From Arthrobacter saudimassiliensis (GTDB lineage: Bacteria; Actinomycetota; Actinomycetes; Actinomycetales; Micrococcaceae): a DNA stretch of 64,000 bases. The notes under the pieces were generated by a model, which saw nothing but the letters and a program-made list of their open reading frames with translations, ran no database searches and had not been told where the DNA came from. The translations under genes were made by a program, and so were the position numbers. Shown piece after piece: positions 15,297 to 23,777 of the stretch (position 1 is its first letter; each line of letters opens with the position of its first letter). The stretch lies in contig LN483072.1 in the NCBI GenBank assembly GCA_900016675.1, forward strand, positions 1-64,000, given 5' to 3'.

Positions 15297-15741
15297 AATA
15301 AGCACCGCCATCCGCGTTGAAATCGAACAGCTCGTCGCGGAGCACCACTGGCTCCTCGACCACGGCCAGGCCGACCAGCTGTACACCCTGTATGCCGAGG
15401 ACGCCGTATCCACCGGCCCGATGGGCACCATGGAGGGCCGGGAGGCCATCAAGGCCTGGGGCGAGCGCCGCGTCAAGGTCGACGCCGGCACCGTCCGCCA
15501 CTTTTCCGGCGGCACCCGGCTGGCCTTCGTGGACGGGGTCCTGTGCGGCACCACCTACTACCAGACCTTCCGCGACAGCCAGGCCGACCCGCTCCTGCCG
15601 GCCAGCGTCGGAGAGTTCCGCGAGCAGTACGTCCAGGTCGACGGCAGGTGGCTGATCCGGCGGCGCGAGATCGCCCCGATCTTCGGCGGCGCGAACGCCG
15701 CCGCCCACGCCCGGCGCCTGGCAGCCGGAGCAGAGCGATGA
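15289..15741 (+). CDS. SnoaL/NTF2-like small protein in ring-cleavage operon
   Basis: A 150-residue protein of the NTF2/SnoaL-like fold. It has an N-terminal helix (IEQLVAEHHWLLDHGQADQL), YAEDAVSTGPMGTMEGREAI, and a C-terminal strand pair YVQVDGRWLIRRREIAPIFG. The pattern also resembles the beta subunits of ring-hydroxylating dioxygenases. No alpha subunit is nearby, so a stand-alone isomerase, hydratase or binding role is more likely. The start at 15289 overlaps the mhpD stop; ATGA joins it to the following aldolase. Such a gene is not part of the known mhp pathway and its reaction is unknown. Confidence 0.75.
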   Translation: MPEISTAIRVEIEQLVAEHHWLLDHGQADQLYTLYAEDAVSTGPMGTMEGREAIKAWGERRVKVDAGTVRHFSGGTRLAFVDGVLCGTTYYQTFRDSQADPLLPASVGEFREQYVQVDGRWLIRRREIAPIFGGANAAAHARRLAAGAER

Positions 15742-16478
15742 CCGCCGGACAGCCGCCGGCCCTCATGCACGTGGCCACGGCCTCGATGTCCGTCGTCGAA
15801 GCCGCGCTCGCTGCCGGATACGACGGCGTCATGATCGACCTGCAGCACGGCGAGGTGGGCCTGGACCAGGCCTGCGCCATGCTCCGCGCGGTGCCCCGCG
15901 GCAACCCGCACCTCTACGCCCGGCTGGCTTCCCTTGACGCGGGCGCCGCCGGCCGGCTCCTGGACAGCGGAGCGCGGGGCATCGTCGCACCCACGGTCGA
16001 AACCGAAGAGCAGGCCCGGGCACTCGTGGCCGCCGCCAAGTACCCGCCCCTGGGCGGGCGCAGCCTCGGCCCCAGCCGCCCTGCGCTGTACGAGGGGACG
16101 GACTACTGCGCCGCCGGGAACGCGGCAGTCTCCGCCGTGGTCCAGATCGAAACGGCAGCCGGAGTGGACGCGGCCGACCGGATCCTGGCCGTGGACGGCG
16201 TGGACGCGGTCTACATCGGCCCGGCCGACCTGGCCGTCTCCTACGGGCTGCCCGGCCGCCCGGACTGGGCCGACGGCCCCGTGGCCGACGCGGTCGCCAA
16301 GGTCGCCGCGGCCGCCCGCCGGGCCGGGGTCCGGCTCGGCCTGTACTGCAGCGATCCGGCGTTCGCCGCCGCACAGATCCGCACCGCGGGGCTGGACTTC
16401 GTGGGCATCGGAATCGACCTCATGTTTATGGGAAAACAGGCCCGGGCAACCGTTTCGGCCTTGAAGGAGGCATCATGA
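15738..16478 (+). CDS. HpcH/HpaI-family aldolase (pyruvate-forming)
   Basis: A 246-residue class II aldolase of the HpcH/HpaI/citrate-lyase-beta family. Seen motifs: YDGVMIDLQHGEVGLDQ (catalytic/metal region), a substrate loop LGPSRPALYEG, VVQIETAAGV with the metal-binding Glu, and VYIGPADLAVSYG. It would split 4-hydroxy-2-oxovalerate or a homologue to pyruvate plus an aldehyde. It replaces the usual MhpE aldolase, and there is no MhpF acetaldehyde dehydrogenase. The aldehyde must therefore be oxidised elsewhere, or the substrate differs from the classic one. Coupled on both sides by ATGA overlaps. Confidence 0.87.
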   Translation: MTAGQPPALMHVATASMSVVEAALAAGYDGVMIDLQHGEVGLDQACAMLRAVPRGNPHLYARLASLDAGAAGRLLDSGARGIVAPTVETEEQARALVAAAKYPPLGGRSLGPSRPALYEGTDYCAAGNAAVSAVVQIETAAGVDAADRILAVDGVDAVYIGPADLAVSYGLPGRPDWADGPVADAVAKVAAAARRAGVRLGLYCSDPAFAAAQIRTAGLDFVGIGIDLMFMGKQARATVSALKEAS

Positions 16479-18124
16479 CGGAGCAGACGGACATCCTCAT
16501 CATCGGCGCGGGCCCCACCGGACTCACGCTGGCCAACCTGCTGGGCAGCAACGGGATCCGCACCGTCCTCCTGGAGGCGCGCGAGGAGCTCATCGACTAC
16601 CCGCGCGCCGTCGGCATCGACGACGAATCGCTGCGCGCCATGCAGGGACTGGGCCTGGTGGAAGACGTGCTGCAGCACACCGTCCCGGACCAGCAGATCC
16701 GGATCGTGAACGGCTCCGGGAAGGTCATCGCCGGGATCAACCCGACCACCCGGGAATTCGGCTGGCCGCGCCGCAACGGCTTCGTCCAGCCCCTCGTGGA
16801 CCAGGTGCTGCTCGAGGGCGCCCGCCGCTTCGACAGCGTGGACGTCCGGTTCGGCACCGCCGCCGTGGACCTGGTCCAGGATGCCGACGGCGTGACCGTC
16901 ACCGTCAGCTCGAACGGCAGCGAATCCGTGATCCGCGCGGCCTACGTCATCGGGTGCGAGGGCGGCCGTTCCTTCACCCGGCGGAAGCTCGGCATTCCCT
17001 TCACCGGCGAAACCAGGCGGCAGCGCGGCCTGGTCATCGACGTCGCCAACGACCCGCTCGGCACCCCGCATGCGGTGTTCGGCGGCGACCCGAACCGCGG
17101 CTACGCGACCCTCAGCCTGCCCCACGGGATCCGGCGCTGGGAGTTCATGCTCCTCGAGGGCGAATCGGACGAGCTGGTCGACAGCGACGCGTTCCTGCAC
17201 TCCCTGCTCCGCGACCATGTGGCGGACCCCGGAGCCCTGGACATCATCCGCCGGCGCGTCTACGAACACCACGCCCGGATCGCCGAGCGGTTCCGCGAGG
17301 GCCGGGTGCTCCTGGCCGGTGACGCCGCGCATGTGATGCCGGTCGTCGCCGGCCAGGGCTGGAACTCCTGCATCCGCGACGCCCTGAACCTGGGCTGGAA
17401 GCTCACCGCGGTGGTCCGCGGGCTGGCGGACGACCGGCTCCTGGACACCTACGCCGAGGAGCGGCGGGACCACGTCAAGGCCATGGTGGACCTGTCCGTG
17501 GGCATGTCCAAGGTGGTGACCAACCGCAGCAAGGTCACTTCGGCTGCCCGGGACGCCGCCGCGGCCGTCATCGACCGGCTGCCGAAGCTCAAGTCCTGGA
17601 TCTCCGGGCAGGGGTTCAAGCCCATGCCCAAGTACACCCGCGGCGTCGTCGTGACCGCGGACCGGACGGTTTCCAAGTCCGTACCCGTCGAGGACGGCGT
17701 GCTGCCGACGGTCGGAACCCTGTTTCCGCAGCCGAAGGTCAACACGCCGGATTCCAGCGGCGTCCTGCTGGACGACGCCGCTGCCCCGGGCTGGCGGGTC
17801 CTGGCCTGGAACAACGATCCGACCCGCTTCCTCTCGGAGGACACCCGCGCCCGGCTCGGCGCCCTGAACGCCTCCCTCATCCAGCTGGTGCCGACGGCCC
17901 AGCTCGACTGGACCGCCAAGCATGCTCCGGCGGACGTCCAGGTCGTGGGGGACCCCGCGGGAGAGCTGAAGTCCTGGTTCCACGCCCGCCCCGTATCCGC
18001 CGTCGTCGTCCGCCCGGACCACGTCATCGCCGCCGAGTGCCTCATCCAGGACCTGGACCGCTCCCTGCAGGCGGTGTTCGCGAAGGCACACCTTCGGCCG
18101 GCACCGGTGCCGGCGCCCGCCTGA
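16475..18124 (+). CDS. mhpA: FAD-dependent aromatic hydroxylase, MhpA-like
   Basis: A 549-residue class A flavoprotein monooxygenase matching 3-(3-hydroxyphenyl)propionate 2-hydroxylase in length and layout. The dinucleotide fold ILIIGAGPTGLTLAN starts near residue 8. EAREELIDYPRAVGIDDESL is MhpA-typical. GCEGGRSFTRR is the DG-type region, and VLLAGDAAHVMPVVAGQG binds FAD ribitol. A C-terminal thioredoxin-like domain follows. It inserts the ortho hydroxyl that makes the catechol for MhpB, using NAD(P)H and oxygen. ATGA overlap with the aldolase; the next gene begins 75 bases later. Confidence 0.9.
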   Translation: MTEQTDILIIGAGPTGLTLANLLGSNGIRTVLLEAREELIDYPRAVGIDDESLRAMQGLGLVEDVLQHTVPDQQIRIVNGSGKVIAGINPTTREFGWPRRNGFVQPLVDQVLLEGARRFDSVDVRFGTAAVDLVQDADGVTVTVSSNGSESVIRAAYVIGCEGGRSFTRRKLGIPFTGETRRQRGLVIDVANDPLGTPHAVFGGDPNRGYATLSLPHGIRRWEFMLLEGESDELVDSDAFLHSLLRDHVADPGALDIIRRRVYEHHARIAERFREGRVLLAGDAAHVMPVVAGQGWNSCIRDALNLGWKLTAVVRGLADDRLLDTYAEERRDHVKAMVDLSVGMSKVVTNRSKVTSAARDAAAAVIDRLPKLKSWISGQGFKPMPKYTRGVVVTADRTVSKSVPVEDGVLPTVGTLFPQPKVNTPDSSGVLLDDAAAPGWRVLAWNNDPTRFLSEDTRARLGALNASLIQLVPTAQLDWTAKHAPADVQVVGDPAGELKSWFHARPVSAVVVRPDHVIAAECLIQDLDRSLQAVFAKAHLRPAPVPAPA

Positions 18125-18199
18125 CCGGGCGCCGGACCGCCTGCCTGTCCACCGCTTCTCCATCCACCCGCTCCGTTCCCTCAAGGAAGAGAGAACTTC

Positions 18200-19192
18200 A
18201 TGACTTCACCTCTTCGCCGGCTGCTCGCCGCCGGTGCCCTGGCCACCCTCGCCCTGACCGGATGCGCCTCCGGCTCCATCTCCGGCGGCGCCGATCAGCC
18301 CGCCGCCGCCGACGGCGGCTCCGACCTTCGTGACGTGACGATCGGGCTTTTCCCGTCCTCCGCGGTGGGCGCCATCCAGCTGGGCATCGACAAGGGCTAC
18401 TTCGCCGAGGAAGGCATCGACCTGGAGCTGCTGCTCGGCCAGGGCAGCGCCGCGCAGCTGCCCTCGCTCAGCTCCGGCAGCCTCGACTTCATGCTGGCCA
18501 GCCCCACCACCCCGCTCATCGCCACCGCCCAGGGCCTGGACCTGCGGATCGTCTCCGGGTACGCGACGAACCGGCCCGAGATTGTGGAGGACTCGGTGTC
18601 CGTGCTGGTGGGCCCCGACTCGGACATCACCCGCGCCCGGGACCTGGCCGGCAAGACGGTCTCCATCAACGCCCTGGGCAGCATCGGGGAAATCGGCATC
18701 CGCGAGGCCGTGGCGCTCGACGGCGGCGATCCCGCCTCCGTGACCTTCGTCCAGCTGGGCTTCAACGAGGTCGGCGCCCAGCTCGACACCGGCCAGATCG
18801 ACGCCGGCATGGCCGGGCCCCCGTTCATGCAGCAGATCGTGGCCGACGGCGGACGGGTCGTCAGCGACTTCATCCAGGACGCCGAACTGGGCGGCGCCGA
18901 GCTTGTCATCGCCTCCAGCGGAGCCCTGACCCGCGAGGACCCGGAGCTGGTTGCCGACTTCGTGGCCGCCCTGGACAAGACGCTCAAGTATGCGGAGGCA
19001 CACCAGGACGAGGTGCGGGACCTGCTGCCCCAGGTCCTCGGCACCTCCCCCGAGGCGGCGGCCGGCACGGACTTCATCGCCTGGGACGCCCACCTCGACG
19101 TCGACGCGCTCAAGCAGTTTGCCGACCTCATGGTCAGCCACGGCGTGACCGAGACCCGCCCCGACGTCGAATCGACGATCTGGGCACCGTAA
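18200..19192 (+). CDS. ABC importer solute-binding lipoprotein, SsuA/NrtA-like
   Basis: A 330-residue lipoprotein whose signal peptide ends in LATLALTGCAS with lipidated Cys22. The mature part is the NMT1/SsuA-like fold (VTIGLFPSSAVGAIQLGIDKGYFAEEGIDL). Such proteins bind sulfonates, nitrate, pyrimidines, riboflavin precursors or aromatic acids such as phthalates and hydroxyphenyl acids. Its place inside the ring-cleavage operon suggests the aromatic substrate as ligand (inference). Good AAGGAAGAG ribosome site. A strong hairpin follows the gene, as in the sugar operon. Confidence 0.88.
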   Translation: MTSPLRRLLAAGALATLALTGCASGSISGGADQPAAADGGSDLRDVTIGLFPSSAVGAIQLGIDKGYFAEEGIDLELLLGQGSAAQLPSLSSGSLDFMLASPTTPLIATAQGLDLRIVSGYATNRPEIVEDSVSVLVGPDSDITRARDLAGKTVSINALGSIGEIGIREAVALDGGDPASVTFVQLGFNEVGAQLDTGQIDAGMAGPPFMQQIVADGGRVVSDFIQDAELGGAELVIASSGALTREDPELVADFVAALDKTLKYAEAHQDEVRDLLPQVLGTSPEAAAGTDFIAWDAHLDVDALKQFADLMVSHGVTETRPDVESTIWAP

Positions 19193-19210
19193 CAGCGGAC
19201 GAGCTCTCAC

Positions 19211-19235
19211 GGTGGGGCGGCGGCGCCGCCCCACC
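19211..19235 (+). promoter_or_regulatory. 11-bp intercistronic hairpin after binding-protein gene
   Basis: GGTGGGGCGGC (19211-19221), loop GGC and GCCGCCCCACC (19225-19235) form a perfect stem in the 74-base gap between the binding-protein gene and the first permease. The placement copies that at 8554-8593. It probably protects the upstream message or attenuates downstream transcription. Confidence 0.7.
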
Positions 19236-19266
19236 GGCATAACTTCCCGAAAGGGGGCTGGTCTTC

Positions 19267-20094
19267 ATGGCCAACCCAGCAATCCCGACGTCGGCAGCCG
19301 CCCGGCGTTACGCACTCTGGCTCCGCATAGGGCCGCCGCTCCTGGGCACCTGCGGTGTCCTGGGCTTCCTGCTCACCTGGCAGGCGGCATCGGTGACGAA
19401 GATCGTCGACCCGCGCCACCTGCCGCCGGCCACCGAGGTGCTGGAGCGGTTCGTCACCAACCTGGCCTACACCCAGTTCTGGGTGGCCACCGGACACACG
19501 CTCCGGGCATGGCTGCTCGGCCTCCTGATCTCCGCGGCCGCCGGGCTGATCCTGGGGGTGCTGATCGGTTCGAACCGCTTCCTGGTCAAGGCCACCCACT
19601 CCACGGTCGAGTTCCTGCGGCCGATTCCGGCGGTGGCCCTGATTCCCATTGCCGCCCTGCTGTTCGGGCCCCGGCTGGGTTCGGAGCTGATGATCATCAT
19701 CTATGCCTGCTTCTGGATCGTGCTGATCCAGGTGTTCTACGGCATCGCGGACATCGACAACGTCGCCATGGACACCTCGCGGACGCTGGGCCTGACCTTC
19801 CTGCAGCGGGTGCGGTACCTCATCTTCCCCACCCTGCTCCCGTTCCTGATGACGGGACTGCGCCTGGCGGCCACCGTGGCCCTGGTGCTGGCGATCAGCG
19901 TCGAGCTGATCGTCGGCACCCCGGGCCTGGGACAGGAAGTGGCGATGGCCCAGATCAACGGTTCCGCGCCGGCCATCTATTCGCTGATCATCACCAGCGG
20001 GGTGCTCGGCATCACCATCAACGCGCTGATGCGCTACGTGGAGCGCCGAAGCCTGTTCTGGCACGAATCCGTCCGAGGAGGCCGGTCCGCATGA
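19267..20094 (+). CDS. ABC importer permease, SsuC-like
   Basis: A 275-residue inner-membrane permease of the nitrate/sulfonate/taurine class (BPD_transp_1). It has an N-terminal span after a short basic stretch, LRPIPAVALIPIAALLFGP (the characteristic Pro-rich segment before the docking loop), and a docking region with MDTSRTLGLTFLQRVRYLI. It starts after the intercistronic hairpin with GAAAGGGGG upstream as ribosome site. ATGA overlap with the second permease suggests a heterodimeric channel. Confidence 0.9.
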   Translation: MANPAIPTSAAARRYALWLRIGPPLLGTCGVLGFLLTWQAASVTKIVDPRHLPPATEVLERFVTNLAYTQFWVATGHTLRAWLLGLLISAAAGLILGVLIGSNRFLVKATHSTVEFLRPIPAVALIPIAALLFGPRLGSELMIIIYACFWIVLIQVFYGIADIDNVAMDTSRTLGLTFLQRVRYLIFPTLLPFLMTGLRLAATVALVLAISVELIVGTPGLGQEVAMAQINGSAPAIYSLIITSGVLGITINALMRYVERRSLFWHESVRGGRSA

Positions 20095-20861
20095 CCATGC
20101 TCAAGAAGGCCGCCTATTTCCTGGGCCTGCCCCTGATCCTGCTGGCGGCCTGGGTCGCCTACACGTCCGTCACGACGAACTTCTTCGTCCCCGAACCCGC
20201 CGTCCTGGCGGAGCGGTTCTTCAGCATCTGGTTCTCCGAACGCTTTGCCTCGGACGTGCTGCCCAGCCTCGGCCGGCTGCTCGCCGGGCTCGCGCTGTCC
20301 ATTGTCATCGGCGTGGGTGTGGGCGTGGTGATCGGCTACGTGCGCTGGATCCGCTGGCTGTTCGAGCCGCTGTTCGAGTTCATCCGGGCGGTGCCCTCCA
20401 CGATCCTCATCCCCGTGCTCCTGCTGCTGATCGGCATCAACGACAGCATGAAGGTGACCCTGATCGTGTTCAGCTGCGTCTGGCCGATCCTGCTCAACAC
20501 CGTCGCCGGCGTCACCGGCATCGATGAGGTCCTGTCCAACACGTCCCGCGTGCTCGGCCTGCGCGGCTTCGCCCGGATGCGGCACCTGGTGCTGCCGGCC
20601 GCCTCCCCGCAGATCATGGCCGGCATCAGGCAAAGCCTCGCCGTGGCGCTGATCCTCATGGTCGTGTCCGAGATGTTCGCCTCCACGGACGGCATCGGGC
20701 ACTGGACCATCAATTTCCAGAACCGGGTGGCCATCCCCGAGATGTGGAGCGGCATCCTGCTGCTCGGCCTCATCGGCGTCGTCCTCTCGGTGGTTTTCCA
20801 ATGGATTCAAAAGCGGACCCTCTCCTGGTACGAGGGATTGAAGGAGAACGAAAATGACTAA
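20091..20861 (+). CDS. second ABC importer permease, SsuC-like
   Basis: A 256-residue permease of the same family as its neighbour: IRAVPSTILIPVLLLLIG, a docking loop around LSNTSRVLGLRGFARMRHLV, then the last two spans. The start at 20091 overlaps the first permease stop; the frame is open far upstream but that is antisense-like sequence of the first permease. A Met at 20097 is an alternative start. It overlaps the ATPase start by eight bases. Two different permeases in one SsuABC-type importer indicate a heterodimer. Confidence 0.9.
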   Translation: MTMLKKAAYFLGLPLILLAAWVAYTSVTTNFFVPEPAVLAERFFSIWFSERFASDVLPSLGRLLAGLALSIVIGVGVGVVIGYVRWIRWLFEPLFEFIRAVPSTILIPVLLLLIGINDSMKVTLIVFSCVWPILLNTVAGVTGIDEVLSNTSRVLGLRGFARMRHLVLPAASPQIMAGIRQSLAVALILMVVSEMFASTDGIGHWTINFQNRVAIPEMWSGILLLGLIGVVLSVVFQWIQKRTLSWYEGLKENEND

Positions 20862-21690
20862 GCACCTGAAGAAGGTCCGCCTGCGGGTGGAGAAGCTGCA
20901 GAAGATCTACCAGACCGGCTCCGGCCCCTTCGAGGCGGTCCGGTCGCTGACCTTCGACCTGCACGACGGCGAGTTCGCCTGCCTCGTCGGTCCCTCCGGC
21001 AGCGGCAAGACCACCCTGCTCAAGTGCATCGCCGGGCTGATGGGCGCCACCTCCGGCAGCGTCGTGCTGGACGGCCAGCCCGTCAACGGCCCGGCTAAGG
21101 GCATGGCCGTCGTCTTCCAGGAATACGGGCGCAGCCTCTTCCCGTGGATGACGGTCGAGGCCAACGTGGGGCTGCCGCTGAAGACCGGCGGAGTGCCCAA
21201 GGCCGAGCGCGCCGAGCGGATTGCCGAGGCGCTGGAAGCCGTGGGGCTGGGCGCCGCCGGGGGCAAGTACCCCTGGCAGCTGTCCGGCGGCATGCAGCAG
21301 CGGGTGGCCATCGCCCGGGCGGTGGCGTCCCGTCCCAGCGTGCTGCTCATGGATGAGCCGTTCGCCGCGGTGGACGCCCAAACCCGCGCGGACCTGGAGG
21401 ACCTGGTGCGCCGGATCTGGCAGGAACACAACATGACCATCCTGTTCGTCACCCATGACATTGACGAATCGGTCTACCTGGCCGAACGCGTCCTGGTCCT
21501 CTCCAGCTCCCCCACGGTGATCCAGAACGACATCGCCATCGACCTGCCCCGGGAGCGCGACCAGCTGCTGACGCGCTCCGATGCGCGTTTCGGCGAGCTG
21601 CGGGCCGAGGTCTACGAGCGGGTCCAGTTCGCGAAGACCAACGTCACCGGACAGTCCGAGCCGGCACGCCTGGTGGAGGCCGGTGCATGA
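20854..21690 (+). CDS. ABC importer ATPase, SsuB/TauB-like
   Basis: A 278-residue nucleotide-binding subunit. Walker A is GPSGSGKTT, the Q-loop is VVFQEYGRSLFPW, the signature is QLSGGMQQRVAIARA, Walker B is VLLMDEPFAAVD, and the switch His is in FVTHDIDESVYL. These are standard for the nitrate/sulfonate/taurine importers. It energises the two permeases upstream. Its stop overlaps the monooxygenase start as ATGA, so importer and enzyme are produced from one transcript. Confidence 0.93.
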   Translation: MTKHLKKVRLRVEKLQKIYQTGSGPFEAVRSLTFDLHDGEFACLVGPSGSGKTTLLKCIAGLMGATSGSVVLDGQPVNGPAKGMAVVFQEYGRSLFPWMTVEANVGLPLKTGGVPKAERAERIAEALEAVGLGAAGGKYPWQLSGGMQQRVAIARAVASRPSVLLMDEPFAAVDAQTRADLEDLVRRIWQEHNMTILFVTHDIDESVYLAERVLVLSSSPTVIQNDIAIDLPRERDQLLTRSDARFGELRAEVYERVQFAKTNVTGQSEPARLVEAGA

Positions 21691-23666
21691 GCGCCGTTGA
21701 GCTGGACAGCCGGAGCGGGGCCGTCGACGACCTGTACTGGCAGGACGCCTGCGATCCCGTCACCGAAAGCGACGAGGAGCTGCAGCGCATCGTGGCCGGA
21801 GCCGACCTTCCGGCGCTGCTGGCCGCGCTCGCCGCAGCCACCGGTGATGTCTCGGCCCTGACCGAGGACCTGCGCCCGCCGCTGACCCCGGTGGACACGG
21901 TCAACCATCCGCACGGCGGCATGAGCGCCGCCCAGCAGGAGAAGGCCCGCGCCGTGGCGCTGGCCGGGCTGCGCCGGCTGCGCGCGGAGCAGATCACCTC
22001 CGTCGACATCCTCAGCGAGGAACACACCGATGCCATCCTCGGTTACCTCAGCGGCGGCCGGAAGAACTGGCACGGCATGCTCGAACACGAGCTGGACCTC
22101 TCCCCGCGGAAGAACGGGGCGCCGGACTGGCACTTCGACGACGTCGCCGGCGGGCGGGAGTTCCGCGCCCTGATCGTCGGATCGGGCGTGGCCGGCATCG
22201 CTGCAGCCCATCGCTTCCGGCAGGCCGGCGTGCCCTTCACCATCATCGAGGCTGCGGAAAAGCTCGGCGGAACCTGGCAGAAGAACCGCTACCCCGGGGT
22301 CCGGCTGGACACGCCCACCTTTGGCTATTCATACTCCTTCGCCCAGCGGGGGGACTGGCCGCACCAGTTTGCCGAAGGCCACGAAATCCGTGAGTACCTG
22401 GAGAGCGTCGCCGAGCGGTCCGGCGTGGACCGCCTGGTGGAGTACGGCTGCCGCCTGGTCCGGGCCGAGTGGAACGAAGACACCGGGCTCTGGGCCGTCA
22501 CCACCGAGGACCGGACCGGTGCTCGCACGCTCCGGCACTTCAACGCCGTCATCACGGCCACCGGGCAGCTCGACATCCCGAACATCCCCGAGTTCCCGGG
22601 GCAGGAGAGCTTCACAGGCGTCGCCATGCACTCGCAGGACTGGGACCCGGCGGTGGATTGCCGGGGCAAGCGGGTCGCCGTCATCGGCACCGGCGCCAGC
22701 GCCTACCAGATCGTGCCGGCCATCTGCCCGGACGTGCAGAGCCTGGTGGTGTTCCAACGCAGCGCCCCCTGGATGCTGCCGGCGCCCAACTACCACGAGC
22801 CGATGACGGAGGTCTTCTCCTGGCTGACCCGGAAGGTGCCGCATTATGCGCAGTTCCACCGGCTCTGGGTCACCGTCCTGGGCATCCCCGGACGGTTCCA
22901 CACCGTCCGCGCCGAAGAGGGCTGGCACGGCGCGCCCCTGAGCGTCTCCCCGCGCAACCACGAAGTGCGCGAGGAGCTGATCCGCATCCTGCGGGAGCAG
23001 TTCGCCGAACGCCCCGACCTGCTGCCCCACGCCATCCCCGCCTATCCGCCGGGCGCCAAGCGCATGCTCCGCGACAACGGCGTGTGGGCCCGGGCGCTGA
23101 CCGCCCCGCAGACCACCCTGGAAACCTCTCCGATCCGCCGCTTCACCCCCACCGGCATAGAGACCGAGGCGGGCGCCGTTCACGAGGTCGACGTCATCGT
23201 CTACGCCACCGGGTTCCGGCCCTCCGAATACCTTGAGGGCATCGACGTGGTGGGACGGCGGGGCCGGGAGATCCACGAGGTCTGGGACGGCGACGCCCGC
23301 GCCTACAACGGGGTCACCGTCCCCGGTTTCCCCAACTTTTTCATGGTCTACGGACCCAATGTGGGCGGCGTGGTGGCCGGCAGCCTGCACTTCATGCTGG
23401 AGCGGGCCGCCGAGTACGCGCTGAAGGCCGTGCGCGAGGTCCTCGAACGCAGGGTCAAGGCCGTGGACGTCCGTCCCGAAGCCCTGGACCGGTTCGTCGA
23501 GTGGGTGGACGCCGAGAACCGGCGGATGGCGTGGGGCCAGCCGTATGTGCGCACCTGGTACCAGAACGGCAAAGGCCGGGTGTCGCAGATCTGGCCGTTC
23601 ACCAACGTCGAGTACTGGGAAGCCACGGAGGACGTCCGTGCGCAGGACTATGAGTTCCTGGGCTAG
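21687..23666 (+). CDS. type I Baeyer-Villiger monooxygenase, 4-hydroxyacetophenone monooxygenase-like
   Basis: A 659-residue FAD/NADPH enzyme. The FAD Rossmann motif VGSGVAGIAAAH is at 164-175, the Baeyer-Villiger fingerprint FTGVAMHSQDWD is at 309-320 (F-x-G-x-x-x-H-x-x-x-W-D), and the NADPH motif VIGTGASAYQIVPA follows. A helical N-terminal extension of about 155 residues precedes the flavin domain, as in 4-hydroxyacetophenone monooxygenase but not in cyclohexanone monooxygenase. It should insert oxygen beside a ketone to give an ester. ATGA-coupled to the importer ATPase, it suggests an aryl ketone enters this pathway. Exact substrate unknown. Confidence 0.88.
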   Translation: MSAVELDSRSGAVDDLYWQDACDPVTESDEELQRIVAGADLPALLAALAAATGDVSALTEDLRPPLTPVDTVNHPHGGMSAAQQEKARAVALAGLRRLRAEQITSVDILSEEHTDAILGYLSGGRKNWHGMLEHELDLSPRKNGAPDWHFDDVAGGREFRALIVGSGVAGIAAAHRFRQAGVPFTIIEAAEKLGGTWQKNRYPGVRLDTPTFGYSYSFAQRGDWPHQFAEGHEIREYLESVAERSGVDRLVEYGCRLVRAEWNEDTGLWAVTTEDRTGARTLRHFNAVITATGQLDIPNIPEFPGQESFTGVAMHSQDWDPAVDCRGKRVAVIGTGASAYQIVPAICPDVQSLVVFQRSAPWMLPAPNYHEPMTEVFSWLTRKVPHYAQFHRLWVTVLGIPGRFHTVRAEEGWHGAPLSVSPRNHEVREELIRILREQFAERPDLLPHAIPAYPPGAKRMLRDNGVWARALTAPQTTLETSPIRRFTPTGIETEAGAVHEVDVIVYATGFRPSEYLEGIDVVGRRGREIHEVWDGDARAYNGVTVPGFPNFFMVYGPNVGGVVAGSLHFMLERAAEYALKAVREVLERRVKAVDVRPEALDRFVEWVDAENRRMAWGQPYVRTWYQNGKGRVSQIWPFTNVEYWEATEDVRAQDYEFLG

Positions 23667-23777
23667 CCGGCGCGGACCCGGCCGGCGGCCTGCCGGGGGC
23701 CCGGCACGGGCACCCGGGGTCGCGTATGGTCAGCGTGTGGAAATCGCCCATGACGGTCGAGGAAGAGGCACATTACG

